Shown here: in pieces, positions 8,920-16,887 of the stretch
Layout: each line of letters begins with the position of its first letter
Position numbering within the stretch: the first letter of the stretch is position 1
DNA from: Streptomyces sp. R44
GTDB lineage: Bacteria > Actinomycetota > Actinomycetes > Streptomycetales > Streptomycetaceae
Length of the DNA: 64,000 bases
Assembly: GCF_041053105.1 (NCBI RefSeq)
Contig: NZ_CP163444.1
Span: 5,394,001 to 5,458,000, forward strand
Direction: 5' to 3'
Translations under genes and position numbers: made by a program
Notes under the pieces: model-generated
Told to the model about the DNA's origin: nothing
Database searches by the model: none
Seen by the model: the letters and a program-made list of their open reading frames with translations, nothing else

Positions 8920-10365
8920 TCAGCTCCCCGCGGGTCGGACGAGCCCGGCCGCCGTGCGCAGCAGGATGCAGACGTCCTGCCAGAGCGACCAGTGGTCGAT
9001 GTAGTGGTTGTCGAAGCGGCAGCGGTCCTCGATCGAGGTGTCGCCGCGCAGCCCGTGCACCTGCGCCAGACCCGTGAGCCCCACCGGCATCCGGTGCCGG
9101 GCCGCGTACCCCGTGTGGATCTTGCTGAACTGGGCCACGAAGTACGGGCGTTCGGGCCGGGGCCCGACCAGGCTCATGTCCCCGCGCAGCACGTTCCACA
9201 GCTGCGGGAGCTCGTCGAGCGAGGACTTCCGCAGGAAGCTGCCGGCCGCGCTCATCCGCCGGTCGCCCGCCACGTTCCAGCGGGTCGCCGACTCGGTCTC
9301 GTCGGAGGGGCGCAGCGTACGGAACTTGAGCAGCGTGAAATGGCGCCCGTGCTGGCCCACCCGCTCCTGCCGGAAGAGCACCCCGGGACCGTCCGAGAGC
9401 CGCACCGCGAGCGCGCAGAGCAGCAGCACCGGCAGCGCGAGCGCGAGCGCGGGCGCGGCGAGCACGATGTCGAGGGCCCGCTTCGCGGCCCGGCCGCGCC
9501 GCTCGCCCAGCGGCACGACCCGCTGCCAGGCGTACCCCCACATGTGCGCGCCCATCGGCCCGTCCTGCTGCCGGCCGACCCGCCAGGTGGCGCAGCCGTA
9601 CTGCTGGAAGAGCGACACCAGACCCGGGTCGTCGTCGAGGAACACCGCGTCGCGCACGGTGTTCTGGATGACGGCCCGGTGGATCTCCTCGGTCGTGGTG
9701 AGCACCGGAAGCCCGGCCTCCCCGCCGCTCCGGGCGCCGCCCTGCTCCGGCACACCGACGATCCCGACCGGTCGCACGCCGTACTCGGGGTGCTGGGCGG
9801 CCGCCGCGGCGAACCGGCGCGCGGCACCGGTCCCGCCGATGACGAGCGCCGACCGCGGCCGCTCCCGGGCGATCCGGCGCCGCCGCCCGAGCAGCACCGC
9901 GCGGACCAGACACACCAGGGCGACATGTAGGCCGTACGCGGCGCAGAGCCGCAGCGGGCCGATCGCCAGGGCGGGGGAGTACGCGGCGGCCGCGGCCGCC
10001 GCCAGGCACCAGGCGAACCCGGCGCGGGAGCCCAGCGCGGGCAGTTCGTCGAGGGCCCGGGTGTGCGCGGCCGGCCGGTAGAGCCCGGCGTGCCCGTCGA
10101 GGACGAGGACGACCGCCACGACCGGCAGCATGAGCCGGACGTCCTGGTGCGCCGCGCTCAGCACCGACGCGGCGGCGAGGACCGCCAGCGCGTCGACCGC
10201 CACGAGCGCCGCCACACCGGAGCGTTGCCGCACGCGGCGGTGGCGCGGCAGCGCGAGCCGGCCGGGCGCCCCGCGGCGCGGCGCGAGGGAGACCAGGCCG
10301 AAGGCCTGGCCCGCCGTGGGCCAGGGGCCCGGCGAGGAGGGAACGCTGGTACTTTCCGTGGTCAC
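8920..10365 (-). CDS. Exopolysaccharide polyprenyl glycosylphosphotransferase (initiating enzyme)
   Basis: The product is 481 aa from GTG 10365, overlapping the upstream stop as GTGA. The N-terminal half carries several membrane helices (about residues 50-190), then a CoA-binding-like domain (ALVIGGTGAARRFA). The C-terminal 200 residues are the Bac_transf domain (PF02397): KRALDIVLAAPALALALPVL helix, FRQERVGQHGRHFTLLKFRTL, and SLDELPQLWNVLRGDMSLVGPRPE. It transfers a sugar-1-phosphate from a nucleotide sugar to undecaprenyl phosphate and so starts the repeat unit. The WbaP/WcaJ-type large topology fits. UppS at 59595 would supply the lipid precursor. Confidence 0.9.
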   Translation of the reverse strand: MTTESTSVPSSPGPWPTAGQAFGLVSLAPRRGAPGRLALPRHRRVRQRSGVAALVAVDALAVLAAASVLSAAHQDVRLMLPVVAVVLVLDGHAGLYRPAAHTRALDELPALGSRAGFAWCLAAAAAAAYSPALAIGPLRLCAAYGLHVALVCLVRAVLLGRRRRIARERPRSALVIGGTGAARRFAAAAAQHPEYGVRPVGIVGVPEQGGARSGGEAGLPVLTTTEEIHRAVIQNTVRDAVFLDDDPGLVSLFQQYGCATWRVGRQQDGPMGAHMWGYAWQRVVPLGERRGRAAKRALDIVLAAPALALALPVLLLCALAVRLSDGPGVLFRQERVGQHGRHFTLLKFRTLRPSDETESATRWNVAGDRRMSAAGSFLRKSSLDELPQLWNVLRGDMSLVGPRPERPYFVAQFSKIHTGYAARHRMPVGLTGLAQVHGLRGDTSIEDRCRFDNHYIDHWSLWQDVCILLRTAAGLVRPAGS

Positions 10366-11498
10366 TGCGCAATCGGCTCTCTGTGCTCGGCCCCCCGCAC
10401 CCCGGCCAGCTCGCGGTAGACGTCCGCGACCGCCGCGCCCGTGCGCCGGACATCGAATCTGCTGAGGACGTGCTCGTGGGCCTCGCGGCCCAGGCGGTGC
10501 CGCAGCTCCGGTCGGCCCAGGAGGCGGACCAGAGCGGCGGCGAGCGCGGCCGGGTCCTCGGGCGGGACCAGGCACAGGGGTTCATGGGCGGGCGGCAGGC
10601 TCTCCCGCGCCCCGTCCACGTCGCTGACGACGACCGGCCGGCCGGTGGCCATGGCCTCCAGGGGCGCGAGCGCCATTCCCTCCCAGCGGGACGGCAGGAC
10701 GGCCACGTCGGCGGCCCGGTACCACGGCACGGTGTCCTCGACGGCCCCCGTGAACCGCACCGAAGGGCCCGCGAGGGCCCGCAGCGCCTCCTCGTCCGGG
10801 CCGTCGCCGACCAGGACGAGCCGGGCCGCGGGCACCTCCGCGAGGACGGCGGGCCAGGCGGCGAGCAGGACGTCCTGCCCCTTCTGGCGGCAGAGCCGGC
10901 CCACGCAGACGACGGTGGGCGCCGGGTTGCCGGGCGGGCCCCCGGTCGCGAACCGGGCCGTGTCCACCCCGTTGTGGACGACGGACCAGTCCGCCGATAC
11001 CCCGGCCTCCTCGCCGGTACGGCGCTCGGCCTCGCTCACGCAGAGGATCCGGTCCGTCCAGCGGGCGCCGAACCGCTCCCAGCGCCGGGCGAGCGCGGCG
11101 GTCCGCCCCTGGACGGCCTCGAAGGACCAGGCGTGCGGCTGATAGACCGTCGGAATCCGTCCCCGCACGGCGAGTCGGGCGCACAGCCCGGCCTTGGCGC
11201 TGTGCGCGTGGACGAGCCCGGGACGGACCGCACGGATCAGCCGCGCCAGGTCCCGCGTCTCACGGAGGACGGCGGGACCGGGGTCGCGGCCGGCCCGCCA
11301 GTCATGGGTCTCGGCGCCCTCGGCGCGGACGGCGGCCGAGAGCCAGGTGCCGGGCGGGCAGACGACCGCGACCCGCAGGCCGGCGGCGCGCTGGGCGCGG
11401 ACCAGGTCGACGACGACACGGGCGACCCCGCCGTCGCCGGGCTGGACCGCGTGCAGGACGGTGACGGACCCGAGGTCCGCGTCAAGTGGTGACAGCAC
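10362..11498 (-). CDS. Glycosyltransferase family 4 (GT-B fold)
   Basis: The product is 378 aa. GTG 11498 is chosen because it is the only start before the conserved VTVLHAVQPGDGGVARVVVD strand and lies one base from the previous stop. It has no clear Shine-Dalgarno and may depend on coupling. Donor-site motifs are HNGVDTARF, VGRLCRQKGQDVL and PSRWEGMALAPLEAMATG (EX7E). It adds a sugar to the lipid-linked repeat unit directly after the initiating enzyme in gene order. The donor is unknown. Confidence 0.86.
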   Translation of the reverse strand: MLSPLDADLGSVTVLHAVQPGDGGVARVVVDLVRAQRAAGLRVAVVCPPGTWLSAAVRAEGAETHDWRAGRDPGPAVLRETRDLARLIRAVRPGLVHAHSAKAGLCARLAVRGRIPTVYQPHAWSFEAVQGRTAALARRWERFGARWTDRILCVSEAERRTGEEAGVSADWSVVHNGVDTARFATGGPPGNPAPTVVCVGRLCRQKGQDVLLAAWPAVLAEVPAARLVLVGDGPDEEALRALAGPSVRFTGAVEDTVPWYRAADVAVLPSRWEGMALAPLEAMATGRPVVVSDVDGARESLPPAHEPLCLVPPEDPAALAAALVRLLGRPELRHRLGREAHEHVLSRFDVRRTGAAVADVYRELAGVRGAEHREPIAQ

Positions 11499-11499
11499 G

Positions 11500-12558
11500 T
11501 CAGCGCCGGACGTCCGCCTGGAAGAAGACCGCGCCGAGCCAGACGGTGTCCTTCCGGCTGCCGACCCGGACGTGGACCCGGTCGCCCCCCGCGCGCAGCG
11601 CCCCCCGCAGGTCGAACACGTCGGAGTCGTATCCGAGGGTGTTCGTACGATCGGGCCGTCGTACGGTACGGGCGGCACCGAATTCCGTGATGCTGGAGTT
11701 CAGCACGTCGTCCGCGGAATTGGCGGAATCGGAGAGACGGGTGCTCTTCGACCGGCTCGTTTCCACCGCCAGGTAATCCCCGGAAGTGCCGCGGTCACCG
11801 TCATAGGCGATCAACCCGAGACGCCCGGACACACCCTTGGGAAAACGGTTTCCGTCGAGCGGTACCCGCAGCTCGCCGGCGCGCGGACCGACCGTTCGGA
11901 AACCGTCCCAGACGCTGATCCTGCGCAGCGGTTCCGAGGCCTTCTCGTACGCGGCGACGAGCGTCCAGCCGCCCCAGCCGCCCACCGTGGAACGGCCCAT
12001 GGCCACATTGACCTGGGCGACGGTCCACAGCCCCGGGTGCGAGCGGCGGACCAGGTCGGTGACGTCGGCGGAGGCCTGGAAGGCGTCGGCGCCGTCGGCC
12101 GTGCGATGGCCGATCAGGGAGTCCGCGCGCAGCGCCTTGTACTGCCCGCCCGGCTCGGCGATCAGGACGCGGCCGTTGTCCTTCGGCGGCTTCTGCTCGC
12201 CCACCCGCAGGTTCCCGCCCCAGTAGAGACGGGCCCAGGTCACCCGGGCCCCGGCGGGCACCGGGAGTTCGGCGCGGCTGGAGTTGTACGTGTTCGGGTC
12301 GCGGTCCACGTCGACGTACCTGATGGTGGCGCCGTCGTTGGCCCGCTCGGTGCCCTTCGCGCCCTTCGCCGAGGTGTTGGCGGCGCGCACGATCCCCCCG
12401 TGCTGCAGGGCCTGGTGGCGCGCGGCGAAGGGGACGCGGCTCGCCTCCCGCGGCTGGGGTGCGGCTGCGGAGGCGCCGGGCAGCGCGGCGGACAGGGCCG
12501 CACACGACACGGCGCACAACGCGCTGCGACGCACAGCAAGAAGCGCTGAATTCCGCAT
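11500..12558 (-). CDS. Secreted DUF3344-like protein, first gene of the polysaccharide operon
   Basis: The product is 352 aa from ATG 12558, preceded by GGAGAA. Residues 1 to about 32 form a signal peptide (LSAALPGASA). The mature part has ANTSAKGAKG, ATIRYVDVDRDPNTYNSSRA and VTWARLYWGG, then WDGF and GRLGLIAYDGDRG blocks. From memory this is the beta-rich domain of the DUF3344 family, which is often found at the N-terminus of large surface proteins, here standing alone. There is no anchor motif. Its place at the head of an exopolysaccharide operon suggests a secreted partner or binding protein of the polymer, but no activity can be read. The operon promoter probably lies near 12680. Confidence 0.68.
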   Translation of the reverse strand: MRNSALLAVRRSALCAVSCAALSAALPGASAAAPQPREASRVPFAARHQALQHGGIVRAANTSAKGAKGTERANDGATIRYVDVDRDPNTYNSSRAELPVPAGARVTWARLYWGGNLRVGEQKPPKDNGRVLIAEPGGQYKALRADSLIGHRTADGADAFQASADVTDLVRRSHPGLWTVAQVNVAMGRSTVGGWGGWTLVAAYEKASEPLRRISVWDGFRTVGPRAGELRVPLDGNRFPKGVSGRLGLIAYDGDRGTSGDYLAVETSRSKSTRLSDSANSADDVLNSSITEFGAARTVRRPDRTNTLGYDSDVFDLRGALRAGGDRVHVRVGSRKDTVWLGAVFFQADVRR

Positions 12559-12940
12559 ACAGGTTCTCCGCTTTGATGAGAGAAGGGAGGGAAGACCCGA
12601 GTAGGCCGGGGGAGAAGAAGGTGTCGTCCGCACGAAATGGGTGAACGCGCGGCGGGCCCGGAAGCAACGTTCGGGAACGTTATAACCCCGATGCGGGGCG
12701 ATAGTAAGCATTAGATGCCCGGAAACGCTAACTCCCGTATCCGCGCGGCCGGTTCCTCGTTGTGCGTGTTGCGCCATTCCACGCCCAGTCCCTCCAATGG
12801 CCCTCTTATGGCCCAAAGATCGGTTGAACGTCACCCGTTCGGGAGAGCAACCGATGAAAAGCCGGGGCGTTGTTGAGGGAGCCGGGCCGAACAGTCCGCG
12901 CAGTCCGAGTTGGATGAATTCGATCGAGGAGCACCTCCCC
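12559..12940. promoter_or_regulatory. Divergent intergenic region between the polysaccharide operon and the first chaplin
   Basis: No gene is seen in these 382 bases. On the minus strand GTTATAAC (12679-12686) could hold a -10 hexamer, with two AACGTT boxes at 12666-12671 and 12676-12681, exactly one helical turn apart, overlapping the expected start of transcription. That would leave a leader of about 110 nt before ATG 12558. On the plus strand a sigma-BldN-like promoter is listed separately at 12829. The strand and hexamer assignments are inference from sequence alone. Confidence 0.4.
12829..12857 (+). promoter_or_regulatory. Possible sigma-BldN-type promoter for the first chaplin
   Basis: CGTCAC (12829-12834), a 17-base spacer, then CGATGA (12852-12857). 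As I recall, sigma-BldN promoters have -35 near CGTAAC and -10 near CGTTGA with about 16 bases between. Each hexamer here differs by one base and the spacer is one longer. Chaplins are known BldN targets, and the better copy upstream of the second chaplin (16805) supports the reading. Confidence 0.4.
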
Positions 12941-13180
12941 ATGTCCCGTATCGCCAAGGCCGTTGTCCTGACCGTAGGTGCCGCCGCCGCCGTCGCCGGT
13001 ACCGCCGGTGCCGCCTCCGCCGACGCCGGCGCCGAGGCTGCGGCCGTGAAGTCCCCCGGTGTCATCTCCGGCAACGTCGTCCAGGTTCCGGTCCACGTGC
13101 CGATCAACCTCTGCGGCAACACCGTCAGCGTCATCGGCGCGCTGAACCCGACCTTCGGCAACACCTGCATCAACGCCTGA
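12941..13180 (+). CDS. Short chaplin (ChpH-like)
   Basis: The product is 79 aa from ATG 12941, with GAGGAG nine bases upstream. A signal peptide ends near residue 28 (AGAASADA). The mature protein is one chaplin domain (PF03777): SPGVISGNVVQVPVHVPINL, CGNTVSVIGALNPTFGNTC, INA. The two Cys of the domain are present, so it belongs to the disulfide-forming short chaplins rather than the ChpE type. Secreted chaplins assemble into amyloid-like fibres that coat aerial hyphae and spores. Terminated by the strong hairpin at 13207. Confidence 0.95.
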   Translation: MSRIAKAVVLTVGAAAAVAGTAGAASADAGAEAAAVKSPGVISGNVVQVPVHVPINLCGNTVSVIGALNPTFGNTCINA

Positions 13181-13206
13181 TCTCGCACGCCTGATCGGTC
13201 CTTCCG

Positions 13207-13250
13207 AAGCCGGTGCGCCCACCCCGCCGGGGTGGGCGCACCGGCTTTTT
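13207..13250 (+). terminator. Rho-independent terminator after the first chaplin
   Basis: A long perfect stem (AAGCCGGTGCGCCCACCCC paired with its complement) with a four-base loop is followed by TTTTT. It lies 26 bases after the chaplin stop. Confidence 0.9.
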
Positions 13251-13456
13251 CCTTGCCGGCACTGGTCCGGTCCTCGTTCGGACGCACCCTCGTGCGCCGT
13301 TCGGTGCAACGGCGTACGCCCCTCAGGGGGACAGGCCGCGAGGGTGGATTCACTCGAACGGAGGCGTGGCGCTCAGTAGTTCTGCGGTTGCGGAGGGCTA
13401 TACCCGCAGGCACCGTGAGAGAGCAGTTGTCCGACGCATAAGGAAAAGGAACATAT

Positions 13457-14383
13457 ATGCGTCCCCTGGCTACACGCCGCCTCACCGCCCTGGCGATATC
13501 CGCCGCCATCACCCTCGGCACGGCGGGACCCGCCTTCGCCGGCGAACACCACCCGTCCACCGCGGCCGACCGGGCCGCCCACGCGCCCCTCCCCGACGCC
13601 GCCGCCCTCCTGGCCCAGGCCGAAGCGCTCGGCGACCTCGGTTCGGTGACCACTCCCGTGACCGAACTCGTCACGGCCGCGCTCAAGGCCGACTCCGGCC
13701 AGCTGTCCGCCGCCGACGTCGAGTCCCTCAAGAGCAAGATCGCCGCGGCGGTCGACCAGGCGAAGGCCACGGTCCAGGCCCCGCTCCCGGACACCCCGGC
13801 GACCCCGCCGGCGGCCGATCTGCCCGTGACCCTCCCGGTCACGCCGCCGGCCGCGGACCTCCCGGTGAAACCGCCGGCCGCGGACACCCCGGTGAAACCG
13901 CCCGCGGCCGACCTTCCGGTCACCCCGCCCACGTCCGACCTGCCGGTGAAGCCGCCCGCGGCCGACCTTCCGGTGAAGCCGCCCGCCGCCGAGCTCCCCG
14001 CCACGCCCCCGGCGGCCGACCTTCCGGTGAAGCCGCCCGCCACGCTGCCCGTCGCGGCCGACGCGGCGGCCCTCGCGGACGGCAAGGCCGCGCCCGCGGA
14101 CGTCGTGTCCGACGCGCTCGCGAGCGTCGAGAAGGCCGTCGCCGGACTGCTCGCCGCCGTCACCTCCGGGGACGCCGGCGGAGTCGTACCGCAGGTCACC
14201 TCGACCCTGACCTCGCTGGTCAACCTGGCCGTCGCCACCGTGCTCGGCAGTGGGCTGCCCGCACCGGACCTGCCCGGTCTGCCCAAGCTCCCGGCGCTCC
14301 CGGTCACCGCGCCCGAGCTGCCCGTCGACCCGCCGGTCGCCGCGCCCGAGCTGCCGGTCAAGCCCCCGCTCCCCCTCGGGTAG
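13457..14383 (+). CDS. Secreted Pro/Ala repeat protein of the chaplin island
   Basis: The product is 308 aa from ATG 13457, with AGGAAAAGGA upstream. A signal peptide ends near residue 29 (GPAFAGEH). The mature protein has a helical Ala-rich part (residues about 40-105), a repeat region (about 112-200) built from units like PPAADLPVKPPAADTPV, a second helical part with ALASVEKAVAGLLAAV, and a C-terminal LPxLPxLPVTAPELPV stretch. There is no Cys and no LPXTG motif. I do not recognise a functional family. The composition and position between chaplins suggest a wall or sheath-associated structural protein. The shadow frames over this repeat (PPPAR, GRSAAGG) are not genes. Confidence 0.75.
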   Translation: MRPLATRRLTALAISAAITLGTAGPAFAGEHHPSTAADRAAHAPLPDAAALLAQAEALGDLGSVTTPVTELVTAALKADSGQLSAADVESLKSKIAAAVDQAKATVQAPLPDTPATPPAADLPVTLPVTPPAADLPVKPPAADTPVKPPAADLPVTPPTSDLPVKPPAADLPVKPPAAELPATPPAADLPVKPPATLPVAADAAALADGKAAPADVVSDALASVEKAVAGLLAAVTSGDAGGVVPQVTSTLTSLVNLAVATVLGSGLPAPDLPGLPKLPALPVTAPELPVDPPVAAPELPVKPPLPLG

Positions 14384-14395
14384 CACCCGCGCACC

Positions 14396-14427
14396 TGTGC
14401 CGGTCCGGCGTCCGCCGGACCGGCACA
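14396..14427. terminator. Hairpin after the Pro/Ala repeat gene
   Basis: A stem of TGTGCCGGTCCGGC with its complement and a short loop starts 13 bases after the stop. No T-run follows, so termination is likely but not certain. Confidence 0.6.
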
Positions 14428-14539
14428 GACGTGTGCGATCGGCAAATCACACCGGCCCGCATCGATCGGGTGCAGTACCGAGAAATCCCTCCTCCCGGAG
14501 TTTCCGGGGCGCTCACTCCTCGTTACAGAAGCAGAACGA

Positions 14540-14569
14540 TGTACAGGATTCGGCCAAGAACCCTGTACA
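14540..14569 (+). promoter_or_regulatory. Inverted repeat TGTACAGG-N14-CCTGTACA upstream of a secreted protein gene
   Basis: A perfect 8+8 bp inverted repeat with a 14-base spacer (14540-14547 and 14562-14569) ends 37 bases before ATG 14607. It could be an operator or an RNA hairpin in the leader. No known regulator with this exact site is recognised. Confidence 0.5.
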
Positions 14570-14606
14570 GAACGTGACTTGAAAGCACAGAGGAAGGATT
14601 CACTCC

Positions 14607-14882
14607 ATGAAGCCCACCAAGGTCGCCGCGGTCGTCGCCGGTTCCCTCATGGCCCTGGGTGCCGCCGCGCCCGCCATGGCCCAGGAGGCGCTGACCCCCA
14701 CCAGCCTGAACGGTGGCCTCGAAGCGATCGCCGCCAACGGGCTGAAGAGCGACATGCTGAGCAGCACCACGGACGGCTCCCCGGTCCAGACCGTGACGAA
14801 GGCGGCGGACCAGCTGAACACCGCCACCAAGGGCGCCCCGCTGCTCGGTGGCCTCCCGGTCCCCGGCGGTCTGGGCGGCTGA
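14607..14882 (+). CDS. Small secreted protein of the chaplin island
   Basis: The product is 91 aa from ATG 14607, with GAGGAAGG upstream. A signal peptide of about 25 residues (APAMA|QEA) leaves a mature peptide of about 66 residues without Cys that ends in GAPLLGGLPVPGGLGG. I recall similar Streptomyces secreted peptides with an LLGGLP-type Gly/Pro/Leu end, sometimes mislabelled as ATP-binding proteins; no biochemical role is known to me. Probably a wall or aerial-sheath component given its neighbours. Expression may be controlled through the inverted repeat at 14540. Confidence 0.75.
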   Translation: MKPTKVAAVVAGSLMALGAAAPAMAQEALTPTSLNGGLEAIAANGLKSDMLSSTTDGSPVQTVTKAADQLNTATKGAPLLGGLPVPGGLGG

Positions 14883-14950
14883 CGGCACCTCAGCACCACT
14901 GCCCCCACGGGCATTTACGGCGGTCTCCGTGCCGCTGTTCCTCACGGTCG

Positions 14951-14976
14951 GCTGATCGAATGATTTTCTGATCAGC
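14951..14976. terminator. Weak hairpin after the small secreted gene
   Basis: GCTGATC (14951-14957) pairs with GATCAGC (14970-14976) across a T-rich 12-base loop. The stem is only 7 bp, so the role as a terminator is uncertain. Confidence 0.3.
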
Positions 14977-15115
14977 TGCCGTGTGGCCCCGGCGGCACGC
15001 CGGGCGCCGACCCATACCCTCTGGCCGATCCCTCGTGAACTTCGGTGTGGATCAGGCCGGTCGGAGCGAGGGGGGATCCTCGCCGGTCTCTCCCTTTATC
15101 CAGAGGAAGAGCGGT

Positions 15116-15955
15116 ATGCGGTCCATCATCAGCAGGAAAGTACTCACCGCGGCGGCAGCGACCGGCATCCTGTCGCTGAGCGGCGGATTCGCCCTGGCCG
15201 CGAACGCCCACGCCGGTACGGGCGACGGGCCCGGACCGGGCGTGGCCGGGCATGTCCAGGCCCCCCTCCCGGCCGACGTGTGCGGCAAGAGCATGGAACT
15301 CGGCGGCTTCGTCGCGGAAGCCGTCGGCGACCTCTGCGACCAGGCGGAGGAACCCGGCGGCTACGGCGAGGAGCCGGGTCCCACGCATCCGCCCCACACG
15401 ACGCCGCCGACGCACACCAAGCCCCCCACGCACACGACGCCGCCGACGCACACCAAGCCCCCCACGCACACGACGCCTCCCACCCACACGACGCCGCCGA
15501 CGCACACCACCCCTCCCACGCACACCACACCTCCCACCCACACCACCCCGCCGACCCACACGAAGCCCCCCACGCACACCAAGCCCCCCACCCACCCGGG
15601 CCCCGGTGACTGCGACGAGGACTCGGGTTACGGGTACGGGTGCGAGGGCCCCACGAGTCCGCCGAGCTCGACGCCCCCCACGCACACCACCCCTCCCACC
15701 CACACCACCCCGCCCACGCACCCGGGCCCCGGTGACTGTGACGAGGACTCGGGGTACGGCTGCGAGGGGCCGACGGACCACCCGCCCACGGACCACCCCT
15801 CGTCGCCCGGCCACCCCGGCCACCCGGGACACCCCCAGCTCCCCGAGACCGGTAGCGAGCCCATGCTCATGGGCGCCGCCGCCGTCAGCGCCGCCCTGAT
15901 CATCGGCGGCACCGTCGTCCACCTCCGCGGTGGACGCATCGCCCGCCGGCACTGA
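15116..15955 (+). CDS. LPETG-anchored surface protein with a divergent chaplin-like module and PPTHT repeats
   Basis: The product is 279 aa from ATG 15116, preceded by AGAGGAAGAG. A signal peptide ends near residue 33. Residues about 40-75 read PGVAGHVQAPLPADVCG and KSMELGGFVAEAVGDLC: the Cys-Cys spacing (18 residues) and the Gly, Ala and PGVA-G-VQ positions match the chaplin domain of the neighbouring chaplins. A wall-spanning region of about 18 PPTHT/PPTHP units follows, interrupted by two CDEDSGY-GCEGPT inserts. The C-terminus has LPETG, a membrane helix (AAAVSAALIIGGTVV) and a basic tail, the sortase signal. Long chaplins use LAXTG, so the LPETG variant is notable. Likely covalently fixed to peptidoglycan. 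Confidence 0.85.
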   Translation: MRSIISRKVLTAAAATGILSLSGGFALAANAHAGTGDGPGPGVAGHVQAPLPADVCGKSMELGGFVAEAVGDLCDQAEEPGGYGEEPGPTHPPHTTPPTHTKPPTHTTPPTHTKPPTHTTPPTHTTPPTHTTPPTHTTPPTHTTPPTHTKPPTHTKPPTHPGPGDCDEDSGYGYGCEGPTSPPSSTPPTHTTPPTHTTPPTHPGPGDCDEDSGYGCEGPTDHPPTDHPSSPGHPGHPGHPQLPETGSEPMLMGAAAVSAALIIGGTVVHLRGGRIARRH

Positions 15956-15980
15956 TCCCGCGGTCGAGCACCGCGTCAAC

Positions 15981-16012
15981 CAGGGCCCTCGCCTTCACCG
16001 GTGAGGGCCCTG
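15981..16012 (+). terminator. Terminator-like hairpin after the LPETG gene
   Basis: Perfect 10-bp stem CAGGGCCCTC / GAGGGCCCTG around a 12-base loop that can extend the stem. It lies 25 bases after the stop, without a long T-run. Confidence 0.65.
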
Positions 16013-16072
16013 CGCGTTAGTGCACATGGGTTAGTCCCGCGACGTTTCGGCCAAGGGGCTCGTTCTCCTCGT

Positions 16073-16585
16073 ATGACTCTGCGTTCTCACGCGGGCATGG
16101 GACTCCTCATGACCGCATTCGCCTCCGCCGCCCTGGCCTCCCCCGCCGCCGCCGTCGAGGCGCCGGTGATCGTCCCGCTCCAGGGCCTCGATCCGGTCCT
16201 GCCGATGGACGCGCCGACGGTGGCGACCGGCGTTCCCGTACCGATGCCCGGCGCGCCCACCGGCTTCCAGAAGGGCCTCGGCGCGCTCCCGGACGTCGCC
16301 CTGCCCAGCGTCCCGCTCACCGGCACCCTGCCGGAGACCGTCGTCGACGCGCCGCTGCCCGAGCTCCTCAAGGGCAGCGAGCCCGGCCATGCCCTGCTGA
16401 GCAGCCCGCACCGGGAGATGAAGGCGGCCACCCCCGGCGCCGTCGTCGGCAACCCGCTGGAGGCCCCCCGCGGCAACGGCCTCGAAGCCATTCCCGACCT
16501 GACGGAACCCCAGGTCGGTCTGCTCACCCCGGTGCTCAGCGGGGCCCTCGACCCCCAGCTGGGTCTGGCGCCGAACGCGGGCTGA
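16073..16585 (+). CDS. Small secreted protein of the chaplin island
   Basis: The product is 170 aa from ATG 16073. A signal peptide covers about 28 residues (ASAALASPAAAVEA). The mature chain is rich in Pro, Leu and Val (LQGLDPVLPMDAPTV, ALPDVALPSVPL) and has no Cys and no anchor. It shares the phrase NGLEAI with the secreted protein at 14607 (NGGLEAI), which is weak evidence of kinship. I recognise no domain. The Shine-Dalgarno is poor and distant, so the exact start is less certain. Confidence 0.65.
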   Translation: MTLRSHAGMGLLMTAFASAALASPAAAVEAPVIVPLQGLDPVLPMDAPTVATGVPVPMPGAPTGFQKGLGALPDVALPSVPLTGTLPETVVDAPLPELLKGSEPGHALLSSPHREMKAATPGAVVGNPLEAPRGNGLEAIPDLTEPQVGLLTPVLSGALDPQLGLAPNAG

Positions 16586-16887
16586 CGCGAGCACCGTCCC
16601 CCGTTCATTCGTACGATCGTTGACCGGGCGGGTGAAGACACGATTCTTCCCCGCCACCCCAAGGGATGTCGGTCGTTGCAAGAGAAGGCTTGTCGCATGG
16701 CCGAGGCCCGCGGGCCGAAGGCGTTCCGTCGTATCCGGCGGCGGACGGCATTCGGGCCGCGGGCCATTTCTTCGATTTTCCTTCTTCTCGTTCGGCCCAA
16801 TGGCCGTGACCCGGAACGGGGAACGGCGTTGAACGGGAGTGACGGCCGTGATTCCTGCGGTCGCTTTCCACGTCCAAGGAGTTCTTG
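16586..16887 (+). promoter_or_regulatory. Intergenic region upstream of the second chaplin
   Basis: These 302 bases hold no convincing gene; short frames here lack signal peptides and coding character. The informative part is the promoter-like sequence listed at 16805. The remainder is unusually AT-richer than its surroundings around 16765-16800 (TTTCTTCGATTTTCCTTC), which may help promoter opening. Confidence 0.45.
16805..16832 (+). promoter_or_regulatory. Sigma-BldN-like promoter for the second chaplin
   Basis: CGTGAC (16805-16810), exactly 16 bases, then CGTTGA (16827-16832). This matches the sigma-BldN consensus as I recall it (CGTAAC-N16-CGTTGA) in 11 of 12 positions. The start codon is 55 bases downstream. 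BldN control of chaplins is established in Streptomyces. Confidence 0.6.

Noticed and set aside
15400..15760. Repeated THTTPPTHT DNA as possible CRISPR or minisatellite
   Set aside because: In-frame coding repeat of a wall-spanning region.
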